DNA of 64,000 bases from Psychrobacillus faecigallinarum (lineage in GTDB: Bacteria > Bacillota > Bacilli > Bacillales_A > Planococcaceae), in NCBI RefSeq assembly GCF_014836595.1, contig NZ_JACSQO010000002.1, positions 248,001 to 312,000 on the forward strand, given 5' to 3'. A program made the position numbers and the translations under genes. Below, in pieces: positions 7,912-16,382 of the stretch (the stretch's first letter is position 1; each line of letters opens with the position of its first letter). The notes beneath the pieces are model-generated. The model was not told the DNA's origin. It ran no database searches and saw only the letters and a list, made by a program, of their open reading frames with translations.

Positions 7912-9413
7912 TGAGCAAAAGTAAAAAAACTGTAGTTGTAGTCGGAGGTGGTCTAGGGGGTTTATCTGTAGCTATTTCTCTTGCTCAAAACGGCTATTCC
8001 GTTTCCCTTTATGAGAAGAACAAACATTTAGGAGGCAAACTGAATCGGTTGGAGCAGGAGGGATTCGGGTTTGATTTAGGCCCATCCATTCTCACTATGC
8101 CACATATCTTTGAAAGAATATTTAAGCGCAGCAACCGCGAAATGTCAGATTACATTTCTGCCTATAGATTAGAGCATGAATGGCGGTCTTTTTTTACAGA
8201 CGGAACAACAATTGACCTTTACGGAGACCTTGAAAAAATGGCACAGGAAAACCTGAACCTCTCAGCAAAGGATATGAGGGAATACCAAGAATTTCTTCAT
8301 TACGCTAAAAAGATTTATGATGTGACAGAAGAAGGGTATCTTGGAAAAGGGTTGGACAGTACAATGGATGTGTTTCGGCAGCATGGTTTTATAGAGTCAC
8401 TAAGAGGCTTTGATTATTTTTCGACTATGTATGATGCTATAAAGAAAAGAGTGAGCAACCCTAATTTACGTACGATGCTTTCTTATTTCATCAAATATGT
8501 TGGTTCCTCCCCATATGATGCACCAGCTGTGTTAAATATGATGATTTACATGCAGCATGCACAAGGTGTTTGGTATGTTCCAGGAGGTATGCATGGAATT
8601 GCAAGTGGAATGGTGAAGCTTGGGAAGGAGCTTGGTGTATCCTTCCATACTGGAGAAGAAGTGAAACGTTTACATAGAGATGGAGATAAACGAATTGCTG
8701 CAGCAGAGCTAGCGGATGGTAAAAAGGTAACAGCAGATTATTTTATCTCTAATATGGAGGTCATTCCTGCATATGAAAAATTATTGGAGGAAGAGCCAAA
8801 GTATATAGAGAAGCTAGAAAAGAAATTTGAGCCCTCGAGCTCGGGGTTAGTGTTGCATCTAGGTGTGAATAAATTATACCCACAGCTTGCCCATCATAAC
8901 TTTTTCTTTTCCGATAACTTAAAGGAGCAAATGGATCAAGTCTTCCATCGCTATGAGCTGCCCCAGGATCCAACAATATACTTAGTGAATACAAACAAGA
9001 CTGATCCGAAACAGGCTCCAAAGGGTCACGAAAACATTAAAATATTGCCTCATATTCCTTATCTCCAGGACCAGCCATTTACTGAAGAAGATTACATGGC
9101 TTTAAGAGAACGAGTGCTCATTAAGCTAGAAAATATGGGATTAGAAGGTCTTCGGCAGCATATTGTCACTGAAGATATGTGGACCCCACATGATATAGAG
9201 CGAACGTATTATTCACACCGTGGCTCTATTTACGGGACGGTTTCCTCTAAAAAGAAAAATCATGGGTTTAAAAATGCAAAGCATAGTGAGCTATATGACA
9301 ATTTGTACTTTGTTGGTGGTACTGTCAATCCGGGTGGGGGAATGCCAATGGTTACACTTAGCGGTCAGCAGGTTAGTGAGATGATTTTGGAGAGAGACAG
9401 AAAAGAGTCATAA
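7911..9413 (+). CDS. crtP: 4,4'-diaponeurosporene oxidase (CrtP/CrtNb)
   Basis: A 500-residue FAD oxidoreductase of the CrtI/CrtN superfamily that oxidises the terminal methyl of diaponeurosporene towards the aldehyde or acid. The Rossmann motif 'GGGLGGLSVA' starts at residue 12, followed by 'GGKLNRLEQEGFGFDLGP'. The C-terminal end has 'GGTVNPGGGMPMVTLSGQ'. The length matches Staphylococcus CrtP (about 497). It overlaps crtM by one base and precedes a glycosyltransferase, the same functional order as the staphyloxanthin pathway. No aldehyde dehydrogenase gene is present in the cluster, so the acid step must use a gene elsewhere or this enzyme alone. Confidence 0.85.
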   Translation: MSKSKKTVVVVGGGLGGLSVAISLAQNGYSVSLYEKNKHLGGKLNRLEQEGFGFDLGPSILTMPHIFERIFKRSNREMSDYISAYRLEHEWRSFFTDGTTIDLYGDLEKMAQENLNLSAKDMREYQEFLHYAKKIYDVTEEGYLGKGLDSTMDVFRQHGFIESLRGFDYFSTMYDAIKKRVSNPNLRTMLSYFIKYVGSSPYDAPAVLNMMIYMQHAQGVWYVPGGMHGIASGMVKLGKELGVSFHTGEEVKRLHRDGDKRIAAAELADGKKVTADYFISNMEVIPAYEKLLEEEPKYIEKLEKKFEPSSSGLVLHLGVNKLYPQLAHHNFFFSDNLKEQMDQVFHRYELPQDPTIYLVNTNKTDPKQAPKGHENIKILPHIPYLQDQPFTEEDYMALRERVLIKLENMGLEGLRQHIVTEDMWTPHDIERTYYSHRGSIYGTVSSKKKNHGFKNAKHSELYDNLYFVGGTVNPGGGMPMVTLSGQQVSEMILERDRKES

Positions 9414-9429
9414 GGAAGAGGTGGGGCTA

Positions 9430-10554
9430 ATGATAGACGTTCTGTTCATAATTGCATTAGCAATAATCATTATGGCTATAGTGTGTGGTTTTCTTATGCT
9501 ATGGAAAATCCCTCTCTCGGGACAAACGGACAAAGAGCTATCTGGAAAGCCTACTATATCTGTGATAATCCCAGCAAGAAATGAGGAGGGGCGATTACAG
9601 CCATTGCTCGAGTCCTTACAAATACAATCACTTATCCCAAAGGAGATTATAGTAGTCGATGATGAATCTACAGATAAAACTGTACAAATTGCAAAAAAGT
9701 TTGGGACTATAGTTAAACAAACTAATAAAAATTACCAAAGATGGAAAGGAAAATCCGCAGCTTGCTGGATAGGTTCTGAGGCAGCTACTGGTGAATGGTT
9801 ATTATTTTTAGATGCTGATGTAAGGTTAGAACATAAGGATAGTTTGAAATCTTTGGCTATAAGTTTTCAGGCGCAAGGCGCTAGAGGGATTTTATCCATT
9901 CAGCCTTATCACAAGGTCCATAAACTTTATGAAAACTTTTCGGCTATCTTCAATATTATGGTGATGGCAGGTATGAATCTATTTACTTTTTGGAGTAATC
10001 GATTACAAGGTGCAGGAGCATTTGGTCCATGTATTTTGACTACAAGAGCGGATTATATGGAGTCAGGCGGACATTTTGTGGTAGGAGAAGCAATAATGGA
10101 TGATTTTGTGCTTGCGAAAGCCTTTAGAAAAATTGGTCTTCCAGTTCATTGTTTGGGGGGAAGGGGTGTACTTCATTTTCAAATGTATCCAGAAGGCATG
10201 AAGTCACTTGTAGAAGGCTGGTCAAAGAATTTTGGAACAGCTTCCCAGTCGACCCATCCGTTTGTTATGACACTTATTAGCATATGGATGAGTGGAGGTT
10301 TCCTTCCATTAGCTTTGTTTATAACGGCTGCTTATGTTAATTCTCTAACATGGATTTTCATAGCTCTAATTTGCTATGTTGGATTCATGACTCAAGCTTA
10401 TTATCTCGCTAGTCGGACGGGTAATTTTCAGTTTTATATGTTTATCTTTTATCCTATTCTATTCTTCTTTTTTACTGGTGTTTTTATGTGGTCCCTATTT
10501 CGAACTAAGGTGTTACGTGCAGTCACATGGAAGGGTAGAAAAATCAGATTGTAG
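9430..10554 (+). CDS. crtQ: 4,4'-diaponeurosporenoate glycosyltransferase CrtQ
   Basis: A family 2 glycosyltransferase of 374 residues that would glucosylate the carotenoid carboxylate at the membrane. An N-terminal membrane helix (about 5-25) is followed by the GT-A core 'SVIIPARNEEGRL', 'IIVVDDESTDKT' and the 'DAD' metal site (128-130), with two or three C-terminal membrane helices. A GTG at 9421 is in frame but too close to any ribosome site. AGAGGTG (9417-9423) is well placed for the ATG at 9430, so that start is preferred. It follows crtP by 16 bases. Confidence 0.85.
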   Translation: MIDVLFIIALAIIIMAIVCGFLMLWKIPLSGQTDKELSGKPTISVIIPARNEEGRLQPLLESLQIQSLIPKEIIVVDDESTDKTVQIAKKFGTIVKQTNKNYQRWKGKSAACWIGSEAATGEWLLFLDADVRLEHKDSLKSLAISFQAQGARGILSIQPYHKVHKLYENFSAIFNIMVMAGMNLFTFWSNRLQGAGAFGPCILTTRADYMESGGHFVVGEAIMDDFVLAKAFRKIGLPVHCLGGRGVLHFQMYPEGMKSLVEGWSKNFGTASQSTHPFVMTLISIWMSGGFLPLALFITAAYVNSLTWIFIALICYVGFMTQAYYLASRTGNFQFYMFIFYPILFFFFTGVFMWSLFRTKVLRAVTWKGRKIRL

Positions 10555-10636
10555 GGGTGGTTGATTTCAAATAATACATCTCCCTATATTTTGGACTATT
10601 TTAATAGATATTGGAGCATGGGCATTTTTTCATATT

Positions 10637-11080
10637 GTGATTTCGCTTTCCATGGCAATAATTCCTGTTCATTTTTTTGAAAAAGAAAATTCTTTATATA
10701 AATTAAGGAAATGGGAAAAATCAGGTGAATTATGGGAACGACTTTTTAGTGTAAGGCTGTGGAAGCATTTAATCCCTGATGGATCAAAGATAATACGAAA
10801 GGGATTTGAAAAGAACATCCTGGCTAGCAACGATAAACGTTATCTTAAACTTTTTGTTATTGAGACTAAAAGAGCAGAGTTGACCCATTGGGTTTCAATC
10901 TTGCCGGCCGGCCTATTTTTCCTTTGGAATCCTGCATGGGCAGGCTGGATTATGGTAGCATATGCTCTTTTGTTTAACTTACCAATTATTATAGTTCAAC
11001 GGTATAATCGTCCTCGTATAGAAAGGTTTCTGTCTAGAAAGAGAAAAACTAGAGTTACTAAAGAGGTTGTCTTAAAGTAG
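10637..11080 (+). CDS. crtO: Glycosyl-4,4'-diaponeurosporenoate acyltransferase CrtO (start uncertain)
   Basis: A small membrane acyltransferase that adds the fatty acyl chain in staphyloxanthin-type pigments. It shares 'IETKRAELTHWVSILPA' and 'NLPIIIVQRYNRPR' with CrtO of Staphylococcus aureus. The first standard start is GTG at 10637 (147 residues), but the reading frame stays open back to 10565 and encodes a hydrophobic segment (IFWTILIDIGAWAFF) expected of the first membrane helix. A GGGGTGG ribosome site ends at 10560. No ATG, GTG or TTG is available in frame between them, so either a non-standard ATA start near 10571 is used or there is a one-base frame error. It is last in the operon. 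Confidence 0.75.
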   Translation: MISLSMAIIPVHFFEKENSLYKLRKWEKSGELWERLFSVRLWKHLIPDGSKIIRKGFEKNILASNDKRYLKLFVIETKRAELTHWVSILPAGLFFLWNPAWAGWIMVAYALLFNLPIIIVQRYNRPRIERFLSRKRKTRVTKEVVLK

Positions 11081-11113
11081 GCTTTAATTCTTTAGATTTC
11101 CTATATAAAGAAA

Positions 11114-11159
11114 AGACCTATCACTAGTACAATCAAGTGATAGGTCTGTTTATTTTTTT
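11114..11159 (+). terminator. Terminator shared by crtO and dhaKL (convergent)
   Basis: AGACCTATCACT (11114-11125) pairs perfectly with 11136-11147, and a T-rich tract follows. On the other strand the stem is followed by a T-rich stretch too, and a leftward gene ends at 11160, so it probably serves both directions. Confidence 0.8.
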
Positions 11160-12911
11160 CTATTTAATGGAACGAGCAAGCTCGCTAAAAATGACCCCTA
11201 ATCCAAAAGCACCTGCATCTGGATAACCAAGACTTCGTTCACCTACTGTTCCAGCACGACCCATACGAGCTACAATGTCTTTGGTCTGTTCTGCACCTAA
11301 GACTGCAGCAGCAGCTCCTTGTTCAAATGCTCGCTTAAATGTTGTGCTAGATGAACTGCTATCCATCCATGAATCTGCACAAGGTATTAACGCATCAATC
11401 AATGTTTTATCTCCAACTTCTGCCCCTCTACCAAATGAACGCTCTCCAGTCGATTGAATTCCTTTCACTGCCTCTTGTAGCATTTCAGCAAACTCAGCTA
11501 TAGTTAATTCCATCTTGCCATCTGTTATTTTTCCAGCCGCACGGAAAGCAGAGCCCCAAATTGGTCCTGATGCCCCACCGCAATACTCCATAATAACGAG
11601 AGAGCATGAGTGTAAAAAGGAACCGATAGTAAGTTCGGGCTGTTGAATAATATCACTCCATTCTCGCTTCAATTGCTTGAATCCTTTTGCAACACTCATT
11701 CCGAAATCTCCATCTCCAGCATGAGAATCTAACTCACAGAAAGGTACTTCATTATCTATTATTACTTCACTCATTTTATCTACAAGGTAGATCATGTTGG
11801 GTAATGATAATCTTTCATTTTGAATCACAGAAAAACCTTCATTAGTTTCTGTTTTAAATGAGACTGGCTTTTCGCTTTCTTCCTCAATAACTTCAATATA
11901 TTCGACGGAATCAATCGGTCCAACTATTTTAAAAGAGGGTGTATCACTAGGACTAGACAGTAAGTTTTTTAATTCATCGTCTAACTTCATGAAAGTAAGG
12001 GAGGCACCAGCCATATCAATGCTTGTCATATAATTGCCTACAAAAACGCGATTCACCTTAATATTTTTACGTGATAGCACTCGTACAACTGAATTATTTA
12101 ACAAATACAATTCCTGTAGTGGAGTTGCACCAAACCCATTGACTAATACCGCAATCTCATCCTTTTCATTCACGCCGAGGTCTTTTAAAAGGTCCATGGT
12201 CATTCGCTCTGCCAATTCATCTGCGGAAAGCATTTTCTCTCTCTTTATTCCTGGCTCACCATGAATTCCTACTCCGTACTCTATTTCATCCTCTGCCAAT
12301 TTAAAGGTTGGCGTACCTTTTGCAGGTACAGTACAAGAGGTAAGAGCTATACCTATGCTCCGTACGTTAGCTGCAGCTTTTTCCGCTGTCTTTTTAACCT
12401 CTAATAGTTCTCTACCTTCTTCGGCAGCAGCACCTGCAATCTTATGAACGAAAACAGTACCTGCAACTCCGCGTCTACCTACAGTATAAAGACTGTCTTC
12501 TACTGCAATATCATCATCTACCTTTACGTATTCAACGTGAATGCCATCCTCAGAAGCTAAAGCAGCCCCATTTTTAAAATTCATCATATCGCCACTATAA
12601 TTTTTAAGAATCATCAAAAGACCTTTTTGACCAGCCGTAGCCTTAATGGCTTGATAAACCTGTATTTGAGAGGGTGAAGCAAATATATCTCCACACACAG
12701 CAGCATCCAGCATACCCTTACCAACAAATCCAGCGTGGGCGGGCTCATGTCCACTACCGCCACCACTAATAATACTTACCTTGTTGTCATCGATAGCTTT
12801 CTTTTTAATAATTTTGTACTTCTTTAAAAATTCTAGCTCTGGATGTGCTAAGACTAATCCATTACACATTTCCATCACAAGGTTTTCAGGTTGGTTCATG
12901 ATTTTTTTCAT
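11160..12911 (-). CDS. Single-chain ATP-dependent dihydroxyacetone kinase (DhaK-DhaL fusion)
   Basis: A 583-residue enzyme that phosphorylates dihydroxyacetone with ATP. The DhaK half carries 'GGGSGHEP' (50-57) and the substrate-binding histidine in 'GIHGEPG' (His217). The DhaL half, from about residue 365, has the ATP/Mg site 'DSHAGDGDFG' and 'CGGASGPIWGSAF'. The fusion makes it independent of the PTS, unlike DhaKLM. AAGGAGC lies 8 bases upstream of the ATG. It stands alone: no glycerol dehydrogenase or DHA transporter is adjacent. A gene-level role in DHA or glyceraldehyde detoxification is inferred from the family. Confidence 0.9.
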   Translation of the reverse strand: MKKIMNQPENLVMEMCNGLVLAHPELEFLKKYKIIKKKAIDDNKVSIISGGGSGHEPAHAGFVGKGMLDAAVCGDIFASPSQIQVYQAIKATAGQKGLLMILKNYSGDMMNFKNGAALASEDGIHVEYVKVDDDIAVEDSLYTVGRRGVAGTVFVHKIAGAAAEEGRELLEVKKTAEKAAANVRSIGIALTSCTVPAKGTPTFKLAEDEIEYGVGIHGEPGIKREKMLSADELAERMTMDLLKDLGVNEKDEIAVLVNGFGATPLQELYLLNNSVVRVLSRKNIKVNRVFVGNYMTSIDMAGASLTFMKLDDELKNLLSSPSDTPSFKIVGPIDSVEYIEVIEEESEKPVSFKTETNEGFSVIQNERLSLPNMIYLVDKMSEVIIDNEVPFCELDSHAGDGDFGMSVAKGFKQLKREWSDIIQQPELTIGSFLHSCSLVIMEYCGGASGPIWGSAFRAAGKITDGKMELTIAEFAEMLQEAVKGIQSTGERSFGRGAEVGDKTLIDALIPCADSWMDSSSSSTTFKRAFEQGAAAAVLGAEQTKDIVARMGRAGTVGERSLGYPDAGAFGLGVIFSELARSIK

Positions 12912-12964
12912 ATGTATTGCTCCTTATATAACTAATTTAGTTCTGCATTAATGTAGCATACTAA

Positions 12965-12994
12965 ATTATAATACAACTATTGAAAGCTATCCAA
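12965..12994 (-). promoter_or_regulatory. Candidate SigA promoter of the dihydroxyacetone kinase gene
   Basis: Read leftward: TTGGAT (12994-12989), an 18-base spacer and TATAAT (12970-12965). It lies 54 bases before the start codon. The -35 match is only four of six. Confidence 0.4.
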
Positions 12995-13114
12995 TAACTC
13001 GAGGGAAATAAAATTTTGAAAATTTAAATATTACGAATATAATAGAATTAAAGAAAAAGAAAGTTGGTGTTTTCTAGAGGGTAAGTATAATACATAAAAT
13101 TTATATTCAAATGA

Positions 13115-13326
13115 GTTAAATTCATAATTCCAATAATTATAAAGAACACGAACAATCGAGAAGAGAATAATGATATCTAAATGCTGTCAACGAGTAAAAT
13201 GTAATTGATTTACGCTTTAGGGGGACGCTTTCCGTGGGGTGAGTGATAAGCCATCACCGCCTGCAGCTCCAATTACTCGTAGAGCAAGGCTCGTGTTTAC
13301 TGGTAAAGTACTATTATGAAATTAAC
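13115..13326 (-). mobile_element. MITE-like intergenic element, copy A
   Basis: A 212-bp element, inverted relative to the copy at 44971-45244 and alignable along most of its length. Ends are GTTAAATTCAT (13115-13125) and ATGAAATTAAC (13316-13326), which are inverted repeats with one mismatch. The internal segment contains the block 'GGTGAGTGATAAGCCATCAC' shared (as complement) with the other copies. It carries no protein frame. It ends 5 bases before the AGGAGG ribosome site of the DUF819 gene, so it probably forms most of that gene's leader or supplies its promoter. Confidence 0.75.
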
Positions 13327-13343
13327 TAAACTAGGAGGAATTT

Positions 13344-14567
13344 ATGGGAAATACACTAATCCAAGCAGATGACACACTTACACTTTGGGGAATCATTGTT
13401 ATCGTTGCTTCATTGAGTATTTTTTTGGAGCAGAGATTTAGCTGGGCGGCGAAAATAACTGGTGCCATTATCGCTTTATTGATAGCCATACTCTTATCTA
13501 ACACGGGGATTATACCAACTGAATCCGCTGTTTATGATTCGGTATGGAGCATTATTGTTCCACTTGCAATACCATTACTATTATTTCATGTGAATATTAA
13601 AAAGCTGTTTAAGGAAAGCGGCAGACTTTTAATGATATTTTTAATAAGTTCGGTAGGTACTGTTGCTGGAACAATTATAGCATTTTTTATATTAAAGGAT
13701 CATATACCATTACTCAATAAGCTGGCTGCTATGTTCAGTGCTAGCTACATAGGTGGAGGGGTTAACTTTGCAGCAATGTCTGCTAAGTTTGAAACGCCGG
13801 GGGAGTTAGTTTCATCGGCGGTAGTTGCAGACAACTTAAATATGGCGCTTCTTTTTGTTATATTAATGGTTATTCCTACTATGCAATTTTTCCGTAAAAA
13901 GTATAAAACACCACATATAGATGAGTTAGAATCTCAAAGTAATAAGGATCAAGTAAATCAGTCAAAAGCCTATTGGAAGGCGAAGGAGATATCCCTAAAG
14001 GATATAGCTTTGTCGGTAGGAACGGCGTTTGCATTAGTTATTTTAGCAAAAAAGGTATCTACTTGGTTTGATACTCTTATTCCTTCTGGAGAAGATGTAA
14101 ACTTTCTACTAAACCTGTTAAACGGATTAATAGGAGATCAGTATTTAATGTTAACGACATTCACTTTCCTAGCTCTTTTACTGTTTCCTAAATTCTTCGA
14201 TTCATTAAGTGGGAGCCAAGAAATTGGAACCTATCTCATACATATTTTCTTTGTAGTGATTGGTATTCCTGCTTCAATTCCATTAATCATAGAAAATGCA
14301 CCGTTATTGCTAATTTTTGCTTTTATCATTGTAGCAATCAACTTAATCGTATCTTTGGTAGGGGCGAAGGTCTTTAAATTTGAACTTGAGGAAACACTGT
14401 TAGCAGTAAATGCAAATATCGGCGGTCCCACTACAGCCGCAGCACTGGCAATTGCAAAGGGATGGAGTAATCTAGTAGGACCAATCTTAATTGTTGGAAC
14501 ACTGGGATATATAATTGGAAACTACGTGGGTACTTTCTTAGGACTGTGGTTAGAGGGCTTTATGTAA
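13344..14567 (+). CDS. yjcL: DUF819 family membrane protein (YjcL-like)
   Basis: An integral membrane protein of 407 residues with about 10-11 predicted helices. The DUF819 pattern is visible: 'LLLFHVNIKKLFKESGR', 'SASYIGGGVNFAAMS' in the first repeat and 'NANIGGPTTAAALA' in the second, which gives the inverted-repeat look of a transporter. A Lys/Gln-rich loop of about 40 residues separates the halves. AGGAGG precedes the ATG. It is a single-gene unit with its own terminator. The substrate of the family is not established, so transport is only inferred. Confidence 0.82.
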   Translation: MGNTLIQADDTLTLWGIIVIVASLSIFLEQRFSWAAKITGAIIALLIAILLSNTGIIPTESAVYDSVWSIIVPLAIPLLLFHVNIKKLFKESGRLLMIFLISSVGTVAGTIIAFFILKDHIPLLNKLAAMFSASYIGGGVNFAAMSAKFETPGELVSSAVVADNLNMALLFVILMVIPTMQFFRKKYKTPHIDELESQSNKDQVNQSKAYWKAKEISLKDIALSVGTAFALVILAKKVSTWFDTLIPSGEDVNFLLNLLNGLIGDQYLMLTTFTFLALLLFPKFFDSLSGSQEIGTYLIHIFFVVIGIPASIPLIIENAPLLLIFAFIIVAINLIVSLVGAKVFKFELEETLLAVNANIGGPTTAAALAIAKGWSNLVGPILIVGTLGYIIGNYVGTFLGLWLEGFM

Positions 14568-14580
14568 AATAATTTTATAA

Positions 14581-14613
14581 AAATAGCATTGCAGTCGCAA
14601 TGCTATTTTTTTT
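14581..14613 (+). terminator. Terminator of the DUF819 gene
   Basis: AAATAGCATTGC pairs with GCAATGCTATTT around a 4-base loop (AGTC), followed by T residues. Confidence 0.9.
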
Positions 14614-14688
14614 GGTTAGTACAAAATAAATAATACCTTGCATTATTAGGTAATATAATTTATAAATAATAGTAAGGTGGTGTAAAAA

Positions 14689-15024
14689 ATGGAAATAAAT
14701 AAAGAGGTGTTGAAGGGGCATATTGATACACTCATATTATCTCTGTTACAGAAAAACGATCGCTATGGATATGAAATCGCTAAAATCGTTCGAGAGAAAA
14801 GTAACAATCTTTTTGAACTAAAGGAAGGAACACTTTATTTGTCTTTAAAAAGATTGGAGAAAAACAATTGGATAGAGTCCTATTGGGGTGATGAACAAGG
14901 GCCCGGTGGAAGAAGAAAATATTATAAGCTTACTTCCCTTGGAGAAGTGGGCTACAAGGAAAAATGCAATGAATGGTTATTTGTAAAAAAAATAATGGAT
15001 TCTTTTTTGGAAGGAGGAGATTAA
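14689..15024 (+). CDS. PadR family transcriptional regulator
   Basis: A 111-residue winged-helix protein: 'GHIDTLILSLLQKNDRYGYE' is the classical PadR start, 'LKEGTLYLSLKRLEKNNWI' the recognition region and 'GPGGRRKYYKLTSLGE' the wing. AAGGTGG lies before the ATG. Two bases separate it from the next gene, a HAAS-domain membrane protein, which is the standard PadR partner. PadR proteins in such pairs usually repress their own operon, often in response to cell-envelope stress, but no inducer can be read from the sequence. Confidence 0.9.
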   Translation: MEINKEVLKGHIDTLILSLLQKNDRYGYEIAKIVREKSNNLFELKEGTLYLSLKRLEKNNWIESYWGDEQGPGGRRKYYKLTSLGEVGYKEKCNEWLFVKKIMDSFLEGGD

Positions 15025-15025
15025 T

Positions 15026-15859
15026 TTGAAACAAGTAGATTTATTTGTTAATTCTGTTTATCAAAACACAAAAGGAAATAAGAAAGAGATTCTTGAAATG
15101 AAAGCTGAGATGAGAACTCATTTATTAGAAGCTGTCCATGATTTAAAACAAGAAGGTATAACTGAAGAGGAAGCTGTTAAAATAGCCATATCCAGATTCG
15201 GAGAGGAAAAAGAAATTCGTACCATTCTTGGTGAAATGTTTAAAGCCCAACAAGTATTTGCTAAATGGATTTTATATTTATCACTAGCTTTCCTTGTTTT
15301 ATTTTTATCGGTTTTTGGTTGGCTTTGGCAAAATGCAGAAGAGCAATCGTCTCAAATATCTAATGTAGCAACAGAGATAGCAACAGTTTTAGAAAACAAA
15401 ACTACTATTACACCTGAAATGATAATGGCGATAGAGAACTCTATAATAAAAACTGATTTCATAACTACTGTTAAGATATTTGATGTGAGGGGAGTCAAAG
15501 AGGGTGAGAAACCTGGCGACTACTCGAATGTATTTGAATATGTTGAAGAAGCAACTCCAGACTATAAATTTAATCAAGCAGTTTGGTCCCCTGAATGGCT
15601 AAAGCCAGCCTTTTATCCATATGGGAATGGAGATGATCAGTGGTTCGTTAGTATGGAGCAAAGAGTGTTTAGTAAAGTGATGACAATCATTTTATTTGTG
15701 GGAGTAACAATCTATTGGACTTTGTTCACAATTTGGGCAACCATCAACGCTTATCATCAGAAGAGGTTAAATATTGCTTGGATTATCATATTTGCTTTAT
15801 CGAATATTTTTGGCTTTTTAGTATATTATCTAGTTGGTAAAAGAAAAGTTATGGCTTAA
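15026..15859 (+). CDS. HAAS/permease-prefix domain membrane protein, PadR partner
   Basis: 277 residues starting at TTG with AAGGAGG just upstream. The N-terminal 70 residues are the helical HAAS (permease-prefix 1) domain seen next to PadR regulators ('EMKAEMRTHLLEAVHDLKQE', 'EEAVKIAISRFGEEKEI'). A membrane helix follows at about 78-98, then an extracytoplasmic domain of about 110 residues, and two C-terminal helices. The pairing suggests a membrane sensor or effector controlled by the PadR protein. The extracytoplasmic part is not recognised. Confidence 0.75.
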   Translation: MKQVDLFVNSVYQNTKGNKKEILEMKAEMRTHLLEAVHDLKQEGITEEEAVKIAISRFGEEKEIRTILGEMFKAQQVFAKWILYLSLAFLVLFLSVFGWLWQNAEEQSSQISNVATEIATVLENKTTITPEMIMAIENSIIKTDFITTVKIFDVRGVKEGEKPGDYSNVFEYVEEATPDYKFNQAVWSPEWLKPAFYPYGNGDDQWFVSMEQRVFSKVMTIILFVGVTIYWTLFTIWATINAYHQKRLNIAWIIIFALSNIFGFLVYYLVGKRKVMA

Positions 15860-15882
15860 AAAAATTTAAAAATAAACCTATA

Positions 15883-15932
15883 GAGGAAGAATGATGTATG
15901 GCAAATACTCCTTCTTCCTTTGTTTTTGTTGA
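15883..15932 (+). terminator. Probable terminator of the padR operon
   Basis: GAGGAAGAA pairs with TTCTTCCTTT across an 18-base loop, followed by a T-rich tract. Confidence 0.5.
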
Positions 15933-16382
15933 GAAATTTGAACTAATATATACTCTAATATTAGAAAAAAGACTAAATAACTAATTCGTTTATATCAATT
16001 CAAAGGAAAATTTAGAATATTAGGCATTTAGTCATTCTAAAGATTTTAAAATATCAATTATTTGACTTCTATAATATTCGCAATGTAGAATGACAAAATG
16101 ACGTAAAAGTATCAAGAGACAGTGAAGGTATAATGTTGGTTTTTAAAGGAAATCTCATTCGAATTATTTGAAAGCGTTTTTGTTTGCTGTCTTACAAGAT
16201 AAGTGAAACGAGCAGGCAAAGTTAAGTCAATAAATATATGCATTTCACATCATTTTGAAAGCGGTCACAAATGGTTTTCTAAAAATTTATAATTTCTTCA
16301 TTTGATACCTTGATGCTAAGACGAGCTAAGAAAATACAACAAGTTGTATAATCAAAAAATAATAAAAATTGAGGTATAGAGA
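15933..16382. other. Leader region of nupC, no gene
   Basis: 450 bases without a supported frame. It contains two cre-like sites (16169 and 16256). I looked for a purine riboswitch aptamer, as is common before nucleoside and base transporters, and did not see its conserved loop sequences. Confidence 0.4.
16169..16182 (+). promoter_or_regulatory. cre-like site upstream of nupC
   Basis: TGAAAGCGTTTTTG matches the CcpA consensus TGWAARCGYTWNCW except at the C. A weaker match, TGAAAGCGGTCACA, lies at 16256-16269. Catabolite control fits a nucleoside-uptake gene. Confidence 0.45.

Noticed and set aside
15933-16382. Possible purine riboswitch before nupC
   Set aside because: The conserved aptamer junction and loop sequences are not present; cre-like sites explain the region better.
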